Source: Candidatus Poribacteria bacterium
Lineage (GTDB): Bacteria; Poribacteria; WGA-4E; WGA-3G
Assembly: GCA_022822085.1 (NCBI GenBank)
Contig: JAJECK010000105.1
Coordinates: 1 to 64,000, forward strand
DNA length: 64,000 bases
Reading direction: 5' to 3'
The notes beneath the pieces are model-generated. The model did no database searches, had not been told where the DNA came from, and worked only from the letters and a program-made list of their open reading frames with translations. This document shows positions 17,311 through 26,084 of this stretch, one piece after another. A program made the position numbers and the translations under genes. The first letter of the stretch is position 1; each line of letters begins with the position of its first letter.

Positions 17311-18471
17311 CTAACTTCGACTTGCGAGTTTATTGGCGAAAATACTGATGAGTCCACCAAGCATGATATATCCGAATATGACTTCAAGTGTAACGAGGAT
17401 ACGAGCAGATGTATTGTCCGCGACCACATCCCCGAAACCCAGTGTCGTAAAGGTTACGATACTAAAATAAAATGATTTCCAAAAGTTAAAATCTTCGTTT
17501 CTTTGATCCCCAATTACTTGGTGAAATTGGGGCATCATTTTTTGTAACCACTCTGGGTACAATTCTGGTGCCGGCAAATACACGAGTGAGAAAGAAAGTG
17601 CGATTAGCAGGGACCAGAGTGCCCAAAGCGCGAGACTACGTCCGTAATCTGAGCTCCATCTCCATACGAGTGCCCAAAATGGATTTTTTTCTTTGAAGGC
17701 ACGGATGAACTGTTGATCAGCGACGTAGCGTTTGAAAAAAGGATTTAGGACCTCATTTATGTCTTCACTATCTAAATAGAATTCCGCGGGTTGCTCAGAC
17801 TGACGACGGAATTTGTTGAACAACCACTGCCATATTGTGTTTGGGATATAACTAACTGCCCGATAGGATGCAGAAACAGCGAACCTTGCGGCAGTAAAAT
17901 CAGTTTTTCCGAGAAATGTAGCCTCATTAAAAACTGTAGATTCTGAAAATTGTGCTTGAACGAAGTCTATCTCGTTTCCGAAAAATGCATTTCTGTAGTG
18001 TGCGGTATCTTGAAAGATTGCATTTCTAAAAGTTGCGTTTTCTGTGAATCGCACCTCCTTGAAATCTGCTACTTGTTGGAAGTGCGTTTGTGAAAATCGT
18101 GCCATTCCGTGGAAGACTGTGCCACGGAATTGGGCTGTGTCTTCAAATACGGATTCCCCGAAGTCAGATGCATTTTGAAACACACACTGTCGGAAATAAA
18201 CAGGACCTTGAAAGACTGTATTCCCGAAAAACACATCCTTTTGGAATAAGGTATGTTCAAATTTGATAAGGTTTTTAAAAGTGCATTGAACGCACACAAT
18301 TTCCTTATCAACTACGAATTGTGCTTCGCTATCCGATTTATGTTCAGATGAGAAAACAACTTCACCTTCAATTATACAGTTTGTCAAAAATACGCTTTCA
18401 TAATCTGATTGTAAAATAGAAATGAAGGTATCAGCATCAAGCGTCTGTTCTGTATTTTGATAAATTTGCAT
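17311..18471 (-). CDS. Pentapeptide-repeat protein fused to a two-TM ion channel (copy 2)
   Basis: A 386-residue paralogue of the protein at 9057-10226. The pentapeptide section spans about 55-210 (FRQCVFQNASDFGESVFEDTA...), followed by a conserved linker (EFYLDSEDINEVLNPFFKRY), one membrane span, the pore loop TTLGFGDVVADN and the final span. The start at 18469-18471 is chosen because GGAGGT lies five bases upstream; the open frame extends 28 codons further without such a site. It sits between the two DUF1501 genes on the same strand, 68 bases upstream of copy 1. Confidence 0.85.
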   Translation of the reverse strand: MQIYQNTEQTLDADTFISILQSDYESVFLTNCIIEGEVVFSSEHKSDSEAQFVVDKEIVCVQCTFKNLIKFEHTLFQKDVFFGNTVFQGPVYFRQCVFQNASDFGESVFEDTAQFRGTVFHGMARFSQTHFQQVADFKEVRFTENATFRNAIFQDTAHYRNAFFGNEIDFVQAQFSESTVFNEATFLGKTDFTAARFAVSASYRAVSYIPNTIWQWLFNKFRRQSEQPAEFYLDSEDINEVLNPFFKRYVADQQFIRAFKEKNPFWALVWRWSSDYGRSLALWALWSLLIALSFSLVYLPAPELYPEWLQKMMPQFHQVIGDQRNEDFNFWKSFYFSIVTFTTLGFGDVVADNTSARILVTLEVIFGYIMLGGLISIFANKLASRS

Positions 18472-18946
18472 ATTACCTCCATCCGTTTTGAAAACTGTAG
18501 TGCGATAGTTTGCGTTCAGATAGATATAAAGTTGTGGACATTCTTTGCAGGTCAATAAGGCATCTTAGTGAACTAATTTAACGTGAGTTCTGTAAGAGCT
18601 AAGCAGTTCTAATGCTTTGGTTTTATTGAAATGACAATGATTGATGCAGTTTCTAACCGTATTATGTAGCACAAACTTTATGAAGATTAATTTATTAATT
18701 CGGTAATTTTAAATCCGTACGAGGCAGGTTTCGCCCTTCCGCTGGCGAGGTTTCCTAACCGCGATCTCTTCCCAATGCCGCTGGCGAGGTTTCCTAACCT
18801 CGATCTCTTCCCAATGCCGCTGGCGAGGTTTCCTAACCTCGCCAAATTACCGAAATATTTTCTTAATCTTCATTTAGTTTGTGTGTTCGTGTACGCAAAC
18901 AAAAAGTTTACGCTACAAAGGATAACTCATACCGACTCACACTAAT
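18472..18946. other. Gene-free stretch dominated by a MITE-like repeat
   Basis: About 475 bases between the channel gene and the second DUF1501 gene. The centre (18670-18883) is the repeat described separately. The left part contains TTAACGTGAGTTCTG (about 18579-18593), a 15-mer also found near 36387. No gene is visible. Confidence 0.6.
18670..18883 (+). repeat. MITE-like repeat, copy B (most complete, 214 bp)
   Basis: The left end (18670-18709, starting CACAAACTTTATGAAGATTA) is an imperfect inverted copy of the right end (18844-18883, ending AATCTTCATTTAGTTTGTG). The ~40-base terminal inverted repeats agree at most positions. Inside is a 39-bp tandem array (units starting about 18739, 18778 and 18817), each unit with the palindrome built on GGCGAGGTT-TCCT-AACC. 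The third hairpin is complete with arms GGCGAGGTT/AACCTCGCC. No ORF is inside. Size, inverted ends and scattered copies (860-987, 5902-5964) fit a non-autonomous MITE; no target-site duplication was identified with confidence. Confidence 0.75.
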
Positions 18947-20425
18947 TTATGCTAATATCTCATTGACAACCCGTGCTTTTTCTTCAACGCCAGTTAACCG
19001 ATGATCCAGTCCTTGGAACTTGTAAGTCAACCGTTCATGGTCAATGCCGAGTTGATTGAGTATAGTTGCGTTTAGGTCTCTGACAGAAACGGGGTCTTTG
19101 ACGATGTTGTAACTGAAATCGTCCGTTTCACCGTAGACGATTCCGCCTTTAATGCCAGCCCCTGCCATCCACATTGTGAAACATTTCGGGTGATGGTCAC
19201 GTCCGTAGTTATCCTTCTTGAGAGCTCCTTGACAGTAGACTGTGCGTCCGAATTCACCACCCCACACAACGAGTGTATCATCAAGCATACCGCGCTGTTT
19301 TAGGTCTTGAACGAGTGCGGTTGCGGGTTGGTCTATATCGCGTGCTTGATTTCGTATGTTCTTGGGTAAGTCACCGTGTTGGTCCCATCCGCGATGGAAG
19401 ATTTGAACGAGACGTACATCGCGTTCCATCATCCGACGAGCAAGGATACAGCAGTTAGCGAATGTACCGGGTGTGTCAACTTCTGGACCATACATCTCCT
19501 TAACTTTGTCAGACTCTTGTTTGAGGTCTGTGAGTTCGGGGACGGAGGACTGCATACGGTATGCCATCTCATATTGAGAGATACGGGCATGCGTTTCTGG
19601 ATCACCGACTTCCTCATAGATTTCCTCGTTGAGTTTGACTAATGTATCAAGCATCTGTTTCCGTGTCTTTTCATTCATTCCTTTCGGGTTTGATAGGAAC
19701 AGGACAGGATCGCCTTGACTACGAAGTAGCACGCCTTGGTGTTCAGATGGGAGGAAACCTGAACCCCAAAGGCGGTTGTAGAGTGCCTGTGCCCCTTTTG
19801 GACCGCTCCATGTTGCGTTCATCACGATGAATGCGGGTAGGTTCTGGTTTTCACTGCCGAGTCCATAACTCAACCATGCCCCGAGACTGGGTTTGCCGGG
19901 CGTTTCATCACCGGTACAGACGAAGGTGATAGCTGGGTCGTGGTTGATTGCATCGGTGTGAACACTTTTGACAATAGCGATGTCCTTTACCATAGTCGCA
20001 GTATGGGGTAGCAATTCGCTAAGCCACGCACCATCGCCGCCGTTATCGTGTTTTTTGAACTCAAAGATGGAAGGCGCGATAGGAAAACGCGCTTGTCCGG
20101 AGGTCATCGTGGTGAGACGTTGTCCCATCCGAACGGTCTCAGGTAAGTCTTTATCAAAGAATTCGCCCATTTTGGGTTTGTAGTCGAATAGGTCCATCTG
20201 TGATGGTGCGCCGGACATAAATAGGTAGATGGCGCGTTTCGCCTTTGGTGCGAAGTGCGGAAGCTCAGGTAGACCGCCAACTCGGACTCCTGCTTGCTGT
20301 TCAAGCGCAGTGGCAATGCTATTTGGCAGCAATGATGCGAGAGCTGCTCCGCCAAGTCCCATTGCACATTTGCCAAAAAACTGGCGGCGTGTTTCAAGTT
20401 TCAAAAATTCCTTAATCGGGTCCAT
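18947..20425 (-). CDS. DUF1501 protein with Tat signal (copy 2)
   Basis: A 492-residue near-twin of the protein at 15764-17242, with identical length, the same Tat signal ([15 protein letters not shown]) and the same DUF1501 motifs ([43 protein letters not shown]). Differences are scattered conservative changes with no indels, as expected from a fairly recent duplication with both copies under selection. The LRR gene ends 47 bases upstream region-wise on the same strand. The substrate is unknown, as for copy 1. Confidence 0.85.
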   Translation of the reverse strand: MDPIKEFLKLETRRQFFGKCAMGLGGAALASLLPNSIATALEQQAGVRVGGLPELPHFAPKAKRAIYLFMSGAPSQMDLFDYKPKMGEFFDKDLPETVRMGQRLTTMTSGQARFPIAPSIFEFKKHDNGGDGAWLSELLPHTATMVKDIAIVKSVHTDAINHDPAITFVCTGDETPGKPSLGAWLSYGLGSENQNLPAFIVMNATWSGPKGAQALYNRLWGSGFLPSEHQGVLLRSQGDPVLFLSNPKGMNEKTRKQMLDTLVKLNEEIYEEVGDPETHARISQYEMAYRMQSSVPELTDLKQESDKVKEMYGPEVDTPGTFANCCILARRMMERDVRLVQIFHRGWDQHGDLPKNIRNQARDIDQPATALVQDLKQRGMLDDTLVVWGGEFGRTVYCQGALKKDNYGRDHHPKCFTMWMAGAGIKGGIVYGETDDFSYNIVKDPVSVRDLNATILNQLGIDHERLTYKFQGLDHRLTGVEEKARVVNEILA

Positions 20426-20472
20426 TATTTAACTCCTTTACCATTCTACTGGTAATCTGGTGTTTACTCTGT

Positions 20473-23433
20473 TCACTTATTTGCAGGTGGTGGTTGTATT
20501 TTCAGTTCATCTGATGCTGTGATATCTACTTTCAACTTATCTTTTTGTTTCAAAAGTTTTTGGAGTGGTTCCATATCCTGAATTGGATTTCCCCTGAGAT
20601 TTAGACTCGTTAAATTTGGAAACTTTACAATGAGACTGATGTCAGTGATCTGATTTCTGTCTATATCCAATAGTTCTAACTTTGTGGCTCCTGCTATCGG
20701 AGTAAGATCACTGATTTTGTTAATTCCAAGACTTAATTCTTCCAAATCTGTCAAATGCGTTAGTGGTGTGAGATCGCTGATTTGATTTCCCCAAAGCCAC
20801 AGCTTCTGCATTTTTGTCAACTTAGTTAATGGTGTTATGTCGGTAATTTGATTATCCCATGCCCAAAATGATGTCAAATTTCGTAAATTTTGGATCGATG
20901 TTATGTCTACAATTTTGTTACCACCCAAATTTAACTCTTTTAACCGCGTTAATCTTCTGAGTGGTGTGATATCATCAATTTGATTTTTTTGGAGATGCAA
21001 ACTATCCAATTTTTTTAATCCCGCCAGTGGTTGAATATCTGTGATTTGATTTTCCTGAAGCAGTATACCTGTTAGTTCTGTTAAGTTCGCGAGTGGTGTA
21101 ATATCGTTGATCGCATTCTTATGAATTCGTAGCCATGTCAATTTTGTCATTCCACCAAGGACTGTGATATCACGAATTTGTGTGTTATGAAGGTTTAAGC
21201 CTGTTAATTGGGTTAGTTTTTTGAGTGGTGTGAAGTCCTGAATCTGACTCCCCCAAAGCCATAGCATCTTTAGATTAGTCAAGTCAGCAAGAAATGTGAT
21301 ATCGCGAAACTGATTGCCACCAAGGGCTAACTCATTCAACTGTGTTAATGCCCCCAAAGGCATTATATCGCTGATTTGATTTCTGGTGAGATATAAATGT
21401 GTCAACTGCGACATTCGTATGAGAGGCATCACATTCTTGATTTTATTGTCATTAAGACGTAAGTATGTAATTTGTTTCAAATTAGAAAGCGGTTTGATGT
21501 CACTGATCTGATTGTTTTGTAGCCGCAGCTCTGTAAGTTGCGTCAAATTAGCAAGTGGTTTGAGATCGCTTATTTCATTCCTCTCAATTTCTAAAGACTT
21601 TAATTTTGTTGCCCTTTCCAGGCCTGATAAGTCTTTAATGTTTTTGTTGCCAGCATCAAGTTTCTCCAATTCTTCCAACTTTTTTAACGGGATAGGATCA
21701 TTGCGTTTTATACCAAGTTCATCTCGTATTGCGTCTGCTAAATTGACATCAGGAATTGTTGGATCCAATTCTGTCGAACTTGAAAGTCTTACTTTAATAT
21801 CAGTTGTTAAATCTGGCAGTTGTTTCAAAAGTCTTTCAAGTGGTTCCATATCTTGAATTGGATTCCCTGTGACACTTAATGTCGTTAAGCTTGTTAAATT
21901 TTCAATAGGACTAATATCCTTGATCTGGTTGTTCCATATCCATAGCTTCTTCAATTCTGTCAACTTAGCAAGAGGAGTGATATCGCTGATTTGGTTATCA
22001 TACATCAGTAATTCTGTAAGTTTTGTTAATTTTGCAAGTGGTGTAATATCGGTGATTTGATTACCGGCAATCCATAACTGTGTGAGTTCTGTCAACCCGG
22101 CAATTGGCGTGATGTTGTCAATTTTATTTCTGCTGAGCAACAAACTACGAAGCTTTATTAGATCTTCAATTGGTTTAATGTTACTGATTCCATTATCGTC
22201 AAGGGATAATGATGTCAACTGTGTCAATTTTGATAGGGTCTTGATGTCACTGATTTGATTTCCACTGACGGATAAATATGTTAATTGTGTTAATCCAGTC
22301 AGAGGTATGATGTCTTGGATCTGATTGCCGGAAAGATTTAGATGCGTCAATTGTGTTAGATTAGAAAGAGGCGTAATGTCAGAAATCTGATTATTCAAGA
22401 GCAATAAGGTTGACAACTGTTTCAAGTTAGCGAGTGGTGTAATATCCCTTATCTTATTGTTCCAGAGCCGCAACCATGTCAACTGTGTCAATCCAGCAAG
22501 CGGGGTGATGTCGTTGACTTCATTGTCCATTAGCGTCAACTCTGTTAGCTGCGTTAATCCAGCGAGCGGTGTGATGTCACTGATTGAATTGTCGTCAAGC
22601 CATAGAATGCTAAGATTGGTCAGTTCAGTGATTGGTGTGATGTCACTAATCTGATTTTCTATAAGGTATAACTTTTCCAGTTTCGTCAATCCAGTAAGCG
22701 GGGTGATGTCACTAATTGGGTTATTCATGAGGTTTAACACTGTTAGCTGCGTCAATCCAACAAGTGGCGTGATGTCGCTGATTTGACTTTCCCAAAGCCA
22801 TAACTTCCTCAATTCCGTCAAATTAGAGAATAGCGTAAGGTCATTAATTGGATTACCTCCAAGATTCAATTCCCTTAACTGTTTCATTTCTATAAGTAGT
22901 GTAATGTTGTTAATTGGATTATTCCCAATATGTAGATGCGTCAGTTTTGACAATTCAGTAATTGGTTTAATATCCCCGATTTGGTTATTGCTGCACCATA
23001 ACTCTGTGAGTTGCGTTAATCCAGAAACTGGGGTAATATCGCTGATTTGGTTGCCGAAGATTGATAACTTCTTGAGGTGCGTTAATTGAGTGAGTGGAGT
23101 GATGTCTTTGATTTGATTTTTCGTTAGATATAGTTCCGTCAACTGTGTCAACTTAGAGAGTGGCTTGATGTCACTGATCTGATTTTCACCAAGTATTAAT
23201 GTTGTTAATCCTGTTGCTTTTTCCAATCCTGTTAGGTCTTTTATTCCTTTTGCTTTAGCATCTAAATTCTCTAATTTTTCCAATTCCTTTTGCGGAATAG
23301 GATCCGTTGGACCTAAATCGAGTGCTTTACGCACTGCGGCAGCTAAGTTGACATCTGGTATTGTCACGGCATAACTATATGAATAAGTGACGGAAGCGAT
23401 GAGTATGATGAACATAAGACAATAATTTTTCAT
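20473..23433 (-). CDS. Secreted internalin-type LRR protein with two LRR modules
   Basis: A 986-residue exported protein. Signal peptide at 1-22 (MKNYCLMFIILIASVTYSYS). Two tandem modules follow. Each opens with a cap (TIPDVNLAAAVRKAL, then LxNLDAKAKGIKDLTGLE), continues with 22-residue repeats of the form LTxLTxLxLxxNQIxDITPL, and ends in GNPIQDMEPLxxLLKQ. The first module has about 20 repeats, the second about 13. This is the SDS22-like/internalin LRR class, typically a surface protein-protein interaction scaffold. The ATG at 23431-23433 is chosen because GAGGTG lies six bases upstream and the signal peptide then starts at residue 1. It is the last of three tandem LRR genes on this strand. 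Confidence 0.85.
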   Translation of the reverse strand: MKNYCLMFIILIASVTYSYSYAVTIPDVNLAAAVRKALDLGPTDPIPQKELEKLENLDAKAKGIKDLTGLEKATGLTTLILGENQISDIKPLSKLTQLTELYLTKNQIKDITPLTQLTHLKKLSIFGNQISDITPVSGLTQLTELWCSNNQIGDIKPITELSKLTHLHIGNNPINNITLLIEMKQLRELNLGGNPINDLTLFSNLTELRKLWLWESQISDITPLVGLTQLTVLNLMNNPISDITPLTGLTKLEKLYLIENQISDITPITELTNLSILWLDDNSISDITPLAGLTQLTELTLMDNEVNDITPLAGLTQLTWLRLWNNKIRDITPLANLKQLSTLLLLNNQISDITPLSNLTQLTHLNLSGNQIQDIIPLTGLTQLTYLSVSGNQISDIKTLSKLTQLTSLSLDDNGISNIKPIEDLIKLRSLLLSRNKIDNITPIAGLTELTQLWIAGNQITDITPLAKLTKLTELLMYDNQISDITPLAKLTELKKLWIWNNQIKDISPIENLTSLTTLSVTGNPIQDMEPLERLLKQLPDLTTDIKVRLSSSTELDPTIPDVNLADAIRDELGIKRNDPIPLKKLEELEKLDAGNKNIKDLSGLERATKLKSLEIERNEISDLKPLANLTQLTELRLQNNQISDIKPLSNLKQITYLRLNDNKIKNVMPLIRMSQLTHLYLTRNQISDIMPLGALTQLNELALGGNQFRDITFLADLTNLKMLWLWGSQIQDFTPLKKLTQLTGLNLHNTQIRDITVLGGMTKLTWLRIHKNAINDITPLANLTELTGILLQENQITDIQPLAGLKKLDSLHLQKNQIDDITPLRRLTRLKELNLGGNKIVDITSIQNLRNLTSFWAWDNQITDITPLTKLTKMQKLWLWGNQISDLTPLTHLTDLEELSLGINKISDLTPIAGATKLELLDIDRNQITDISLIVKFPNLTSLNLRGNPIQDMEPLQKLLKQKDKLKVDITASDELKIQPPPANK

Positions 23434-23508
23434 AATGTCACCTCGTTGGAGAGTCAAGTTTCAGATATTCTTTAATCAGTTCGATGAATTTCTCCTTTAA
23501 ACAGAGCG

Positions 23509-25167
23509 TCAGTCGTCTTCAGAATTCACTTCCAAGTCTGGGTTAAGTTTTAATAGCCGTTGAAGCTGCTCCATATTTTGAATTGGATTATCCGAAATGT
23601 ATAACCGTTTTAATTGTGTCAATCCTTCAAGCGGTGATATGTCAATGATCTGATTCCAGTGTAGTGCCAAAATCTGCAACCGTGTCATAAGTGTGAGCGG
23701 TGATATGTCACTAATCTGATTTCCATATAACACCAACCTCCACAACTTTGTCAATCCTTCAAGTGGTTTTATGTCACTGATCTGATTAGTATTGAGCCAC
23801 AATTCAGACAATTGCGTCAATCCACCGATTGGCATTATATCACTAATCTGGTTATCCCAGAGCCATAACTTCGTCAACTGTTTCAAGTTAGCAAGTGGTT
23901 TTATGTTGATGATCTGGTTTTCGCCGAGGCATAGTTCTGTTAACTTTGTTAATCCACTGAGCGGTGTGAGATCGCTAATTTGATTATCCATGAGGTGCAA
24001 TCCTGTTAATTGCGTTAATGGACTAAGCGGTGTGAGATCACTGATCTGATTCTTGCGAAGTTCCAAAGTTACTAAACTGGTTGCTTTTTCCAGTCCTGTT
24101 AAGTCTTCTATATTTTTGTTATAAGCATTCAGACGTTCTAATGTTTCCAACTTTTCTGGTGGAATAATGCCGGTACGTCTCAGACCGAGTGCGTCTCGGA
24201 CAGCGTTAGCTAAGTTGCCATCAGGAATTGTGGGGTCCGGGGGACCTACCTGAATATCTAATTTCAAATACGGAAGTTGTGTTTGTAGTTTTTGCAGTGG
24301 TTCCATATCCTGAATTGGATTTCCTTTGACAGTTAATCGCGTTAGTCCCGTTAAAGTTTCAACGGGACTAACATCGCTGATTTGATTGTTATTGAACCGC
24401 AACTCTGTAAGTTGCGTCAAATTGGCAAGCGGTGTGAGATCACTAATTTGATTTTCTTGAAGCCATAAAAATGTAAGTTGTGTCAAGTTAGCGAGGAACG
24501 TGATGTCGCAAATTTCATTAGCACCAAGAGATAGCCACGTCAATTGTGTCAAATTAGCGAGGGGTTTTATGTCGCTGATTTGATTCTGCTCGAGGTTTAG
24601 TTGTGTCAGTTGTGTTAAGTTAGTAAGCGGTGTGAGATCACTAATTTGATTTCCTCGAAGCCATAAAAATGTAAGTTGTGTCAAGTTAGCGAGGAACGTG
24701 ATGTCGCAAATTTCATTACTATTAAGAGATAATGATGTTAACTGTGTCAATCCCGAGCGGAGTTTGATATTATTGCTAATTTGATTACCCGTGAGGTTTA
24801 GTTTTGTCAATTGCGTTAATCCCGTGATCGGTTTTATATCGCTGATTTGATTGTACCAGAGGTATAGTTTCGTTAACTGCATCAACTTAGTGAGTGGTGT
24901 GAGATCACTGATTTGATTTTCACTCAAATCTAAAGTCGTTAATCCTGTTGCCTTTTCCAGTCCCGTTAGGTCTTTTATGCCTTTATCTTTCGCATCTAAA
25001 CTCTCTAATTTTTCCAATTCCTTTTGCGGAATAGGGTCCGTTCGGCCTAAATCGAGTGCCCTACGCACTACGGCAGCTAAGTTAGCATCGGGTATTGTTA
25101 CAGCGTGGCTTGATGAATAAGTGAGAGAAGCGATGGGTATGATAAACATAAAACAATAATTTTTCAT
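23509..25167 (-). CDS. Secreted internalin-type LRR protein with two shorter modules
   Basis: A 552-residue paralogue of the downstream LRR protein. The signal peptide (MKNYCFMFIIPIASLTYSSS) and the first cap are almost identical to those of its neighbour. It has two modules, each with cap, about 8-10 LRRs (NQISDLTPLTNLTQLTQLNL) and terminal GNPIQDMEPL or DNPIQNMEQL. Several neighbouring repeats are near-copies of each other, for example the two 'NEICDITFLANLTQLTFLWL' units, so repeats have been amplified recently. It ends SEDD. Only 13 bases separate it from the upstream LRR gene. Confidence 0.85.
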   Translation of the reverse strand: MKNYCFMFIIPIASLTYSSSHAVTIPDANLAAVVRRALDLGRTDPIPQKELEKLESLDAKDKGIKDLTGLEKATGLTTLDLSENQISDLTPLTKLMQLTKLYLWYNQISDIKPITGLTQLTKLNLTGNQISNNIKLRSGLTQLTSLSLNSNEICDITFLANLTQLTFLWLRGNQISDLTPLTNLTQLTQLNLEQNQISDIKPLANLTQLTWLSLGANEICDITFLANLTQLTFLWLQENQISDLTPLANLTQLTELRFNNNQISDVSPVETLTGLTRLTVKGNPIQDMEPLQKLQTQLPYLKLDIQVGPPDPTIPDGNLANAVRDALGLRRTGIIPPEKLETLERLNAYNKNIEDLTGLEKATSLVTLELRKNQISDLTPLSPLTQLTGLHLMDNQISDLTPLSGLTKLTELCLGENQIINIKPLANLKQLTKLWLWDNQISDIMPIGGLTQLSELWLNTNQISDIKPLEGLTKLWRLVLYGNQISDISPLTLMTRLQILALHWNQIIDISPLEGLTQLKRLYISDNPIQNMEQLQRLLKLNPDLEVNSEDD

Positions 25168-25180
25168 GGTGTATATTCTT

Positions 25181-25990
25181 TTATTTTTTTATGTCCAATT
25201 CCAAATCCGGAAGCTGTTTCAAGAGTTTTTGGAGTGGTTCCATATCCTGAATGCGATTCTTATCTATAGCGAAACGTTTTAGACTTGTAAAATTCTCAAT
25301 AAAACTAATATCTCGGATTTGATTTTGATCCAATGCCAAATGTGTTAATTGTGTTAAACCTGCCAGGGGCGTTATGTTGCTGATTTGGTTTCCACTAAGC
25401 CATAAGTGTGTTATCTGCTTCAGGTTAACGAGCGGCGATATGTCGCTAAGTTCATTCCGTCTAATGTTTAATAACTGCATCTGTGTTAAGTTCGCAAGTG
25501 GTGTAATATCGCTAATTTGATTATCCCAAAGCCCTAATTCTGTGAGTTGTGTTAGTTCCGAGAGCGGTTTGATGTTCCTGATACAATTATCACCAAGTCC
25601 TAACTTTGTGAGTAACTTTAAGTTTATCAGAGGAGCGATGTCACTGATCTGATTGTCCCAAAACTCTACATAAGTTAGTTGCGTCAAGCCACTAATAGGC
25701 GTGATGTCGGTGATTTGATTCTTCTGAAGTTCTAAAACCCTTAAGCTTGTCGCATTCTCCAATCCTGTTAGGTCATTTATGCCTTTTTCTTCGGCATGAA
25801 GTTTCTCTAATTCTTCCAATTTGTTTTGAGGAATAGAATCGTTTGAACGCAGACCGAGTGCATCGCGCACTGCTTCGGCTAAGTTGGTATCTGGTATTGT
25901 CACACAAGTATCATTATTCATAATATTATGAGATGGACACCACTGAGTGGTAGGAGGGAACTCCGATTCCCGACTATCAAAGTGTTTCAT
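25181..25990 (-). CDS. Single-module LRR protein lacking a signal peptide (5' end replaced)
   Basis: From about residue 30 this is a standard module: cap (VTIPDTNLAEAVRDALGL), about eight LRRs (NQISDITPLANLTQMQLL) and the closing RIQDMEPLQKLLKQLPDLELDIKK. Unlike its two paralogues it has no signal peptide. The first ~23 codons lie within a palindromic repeat (25949-26050) and read as unrelated sequence (MKHFDSRESEFPP). An internal ATG at 25919-25921 (MNNDTCVTIPD) is an alternative start. Neither start has a good ribosome site. The gene is probably N-terminally truncated by repeat insertion and may not be exported; it could be a pseudogene. Confidence 0.7.
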   Translation of the reverse strand: MKHFDSRESEFPPTTQWCPSHNIMNNDTCVTIPDTNLAEAVRDALGLRSNDSIPQNKLEELEKLHAEEKGINDLTGLENATSLRVLELQKNQITDITPISGLTQLTYVEFWDNQISDIAPLINLKLLTKLGLGDNCIRNIKPLSELTQLTELGLWDNQISDITPLANLTQMQLLNIRRNELSDISPLVNLKQITHLWLSGNQISNITPLAGLTQLTHLALDQNQIRDISFIENFTSLKRFAIDKNRIQDMEPLQKLLKQLPDLELDIKK

Positions 25991-26050
25991 CGTGATTCGG
26001 AGATCGCTTGGACAAAGTGTTTCATCGCGATTCGGAGATCGCTCCTACAA
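25949..26050. repeat. Palindromic (REP-like) repeat with a 35-bp tandem unit
   Basis: Two direct units of 35 bases (starting at 25978 and 26013) share CAAAGTGTTTCATCG and GATTCGGAGATCGCT. The left flank GTAGGAGGGAACTCCGATTC (25951-25970) is an imperfect reverse complement of the right end (GATTCGGAGATCGCTCCTAC, 26029-26048), so the whole block can fold. The left half forms the 5' end of the LRR gene that lacks a signal peptide. Confidence 0.65.
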
Positions 26051-26084
26051 AAGAGGTGTCCACATATTTTATAATTCACTATAA

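Noticed and set aside
18739..18853. Three regularly spaced repeats suggestive of a small CRISPR array
   Set aside because: The units are 39 bp long with near-identical 'spacers' (CGATCTCTTCCCAATG), so this is a tandem repeat inside a MITE-like element; no cas genes are present.
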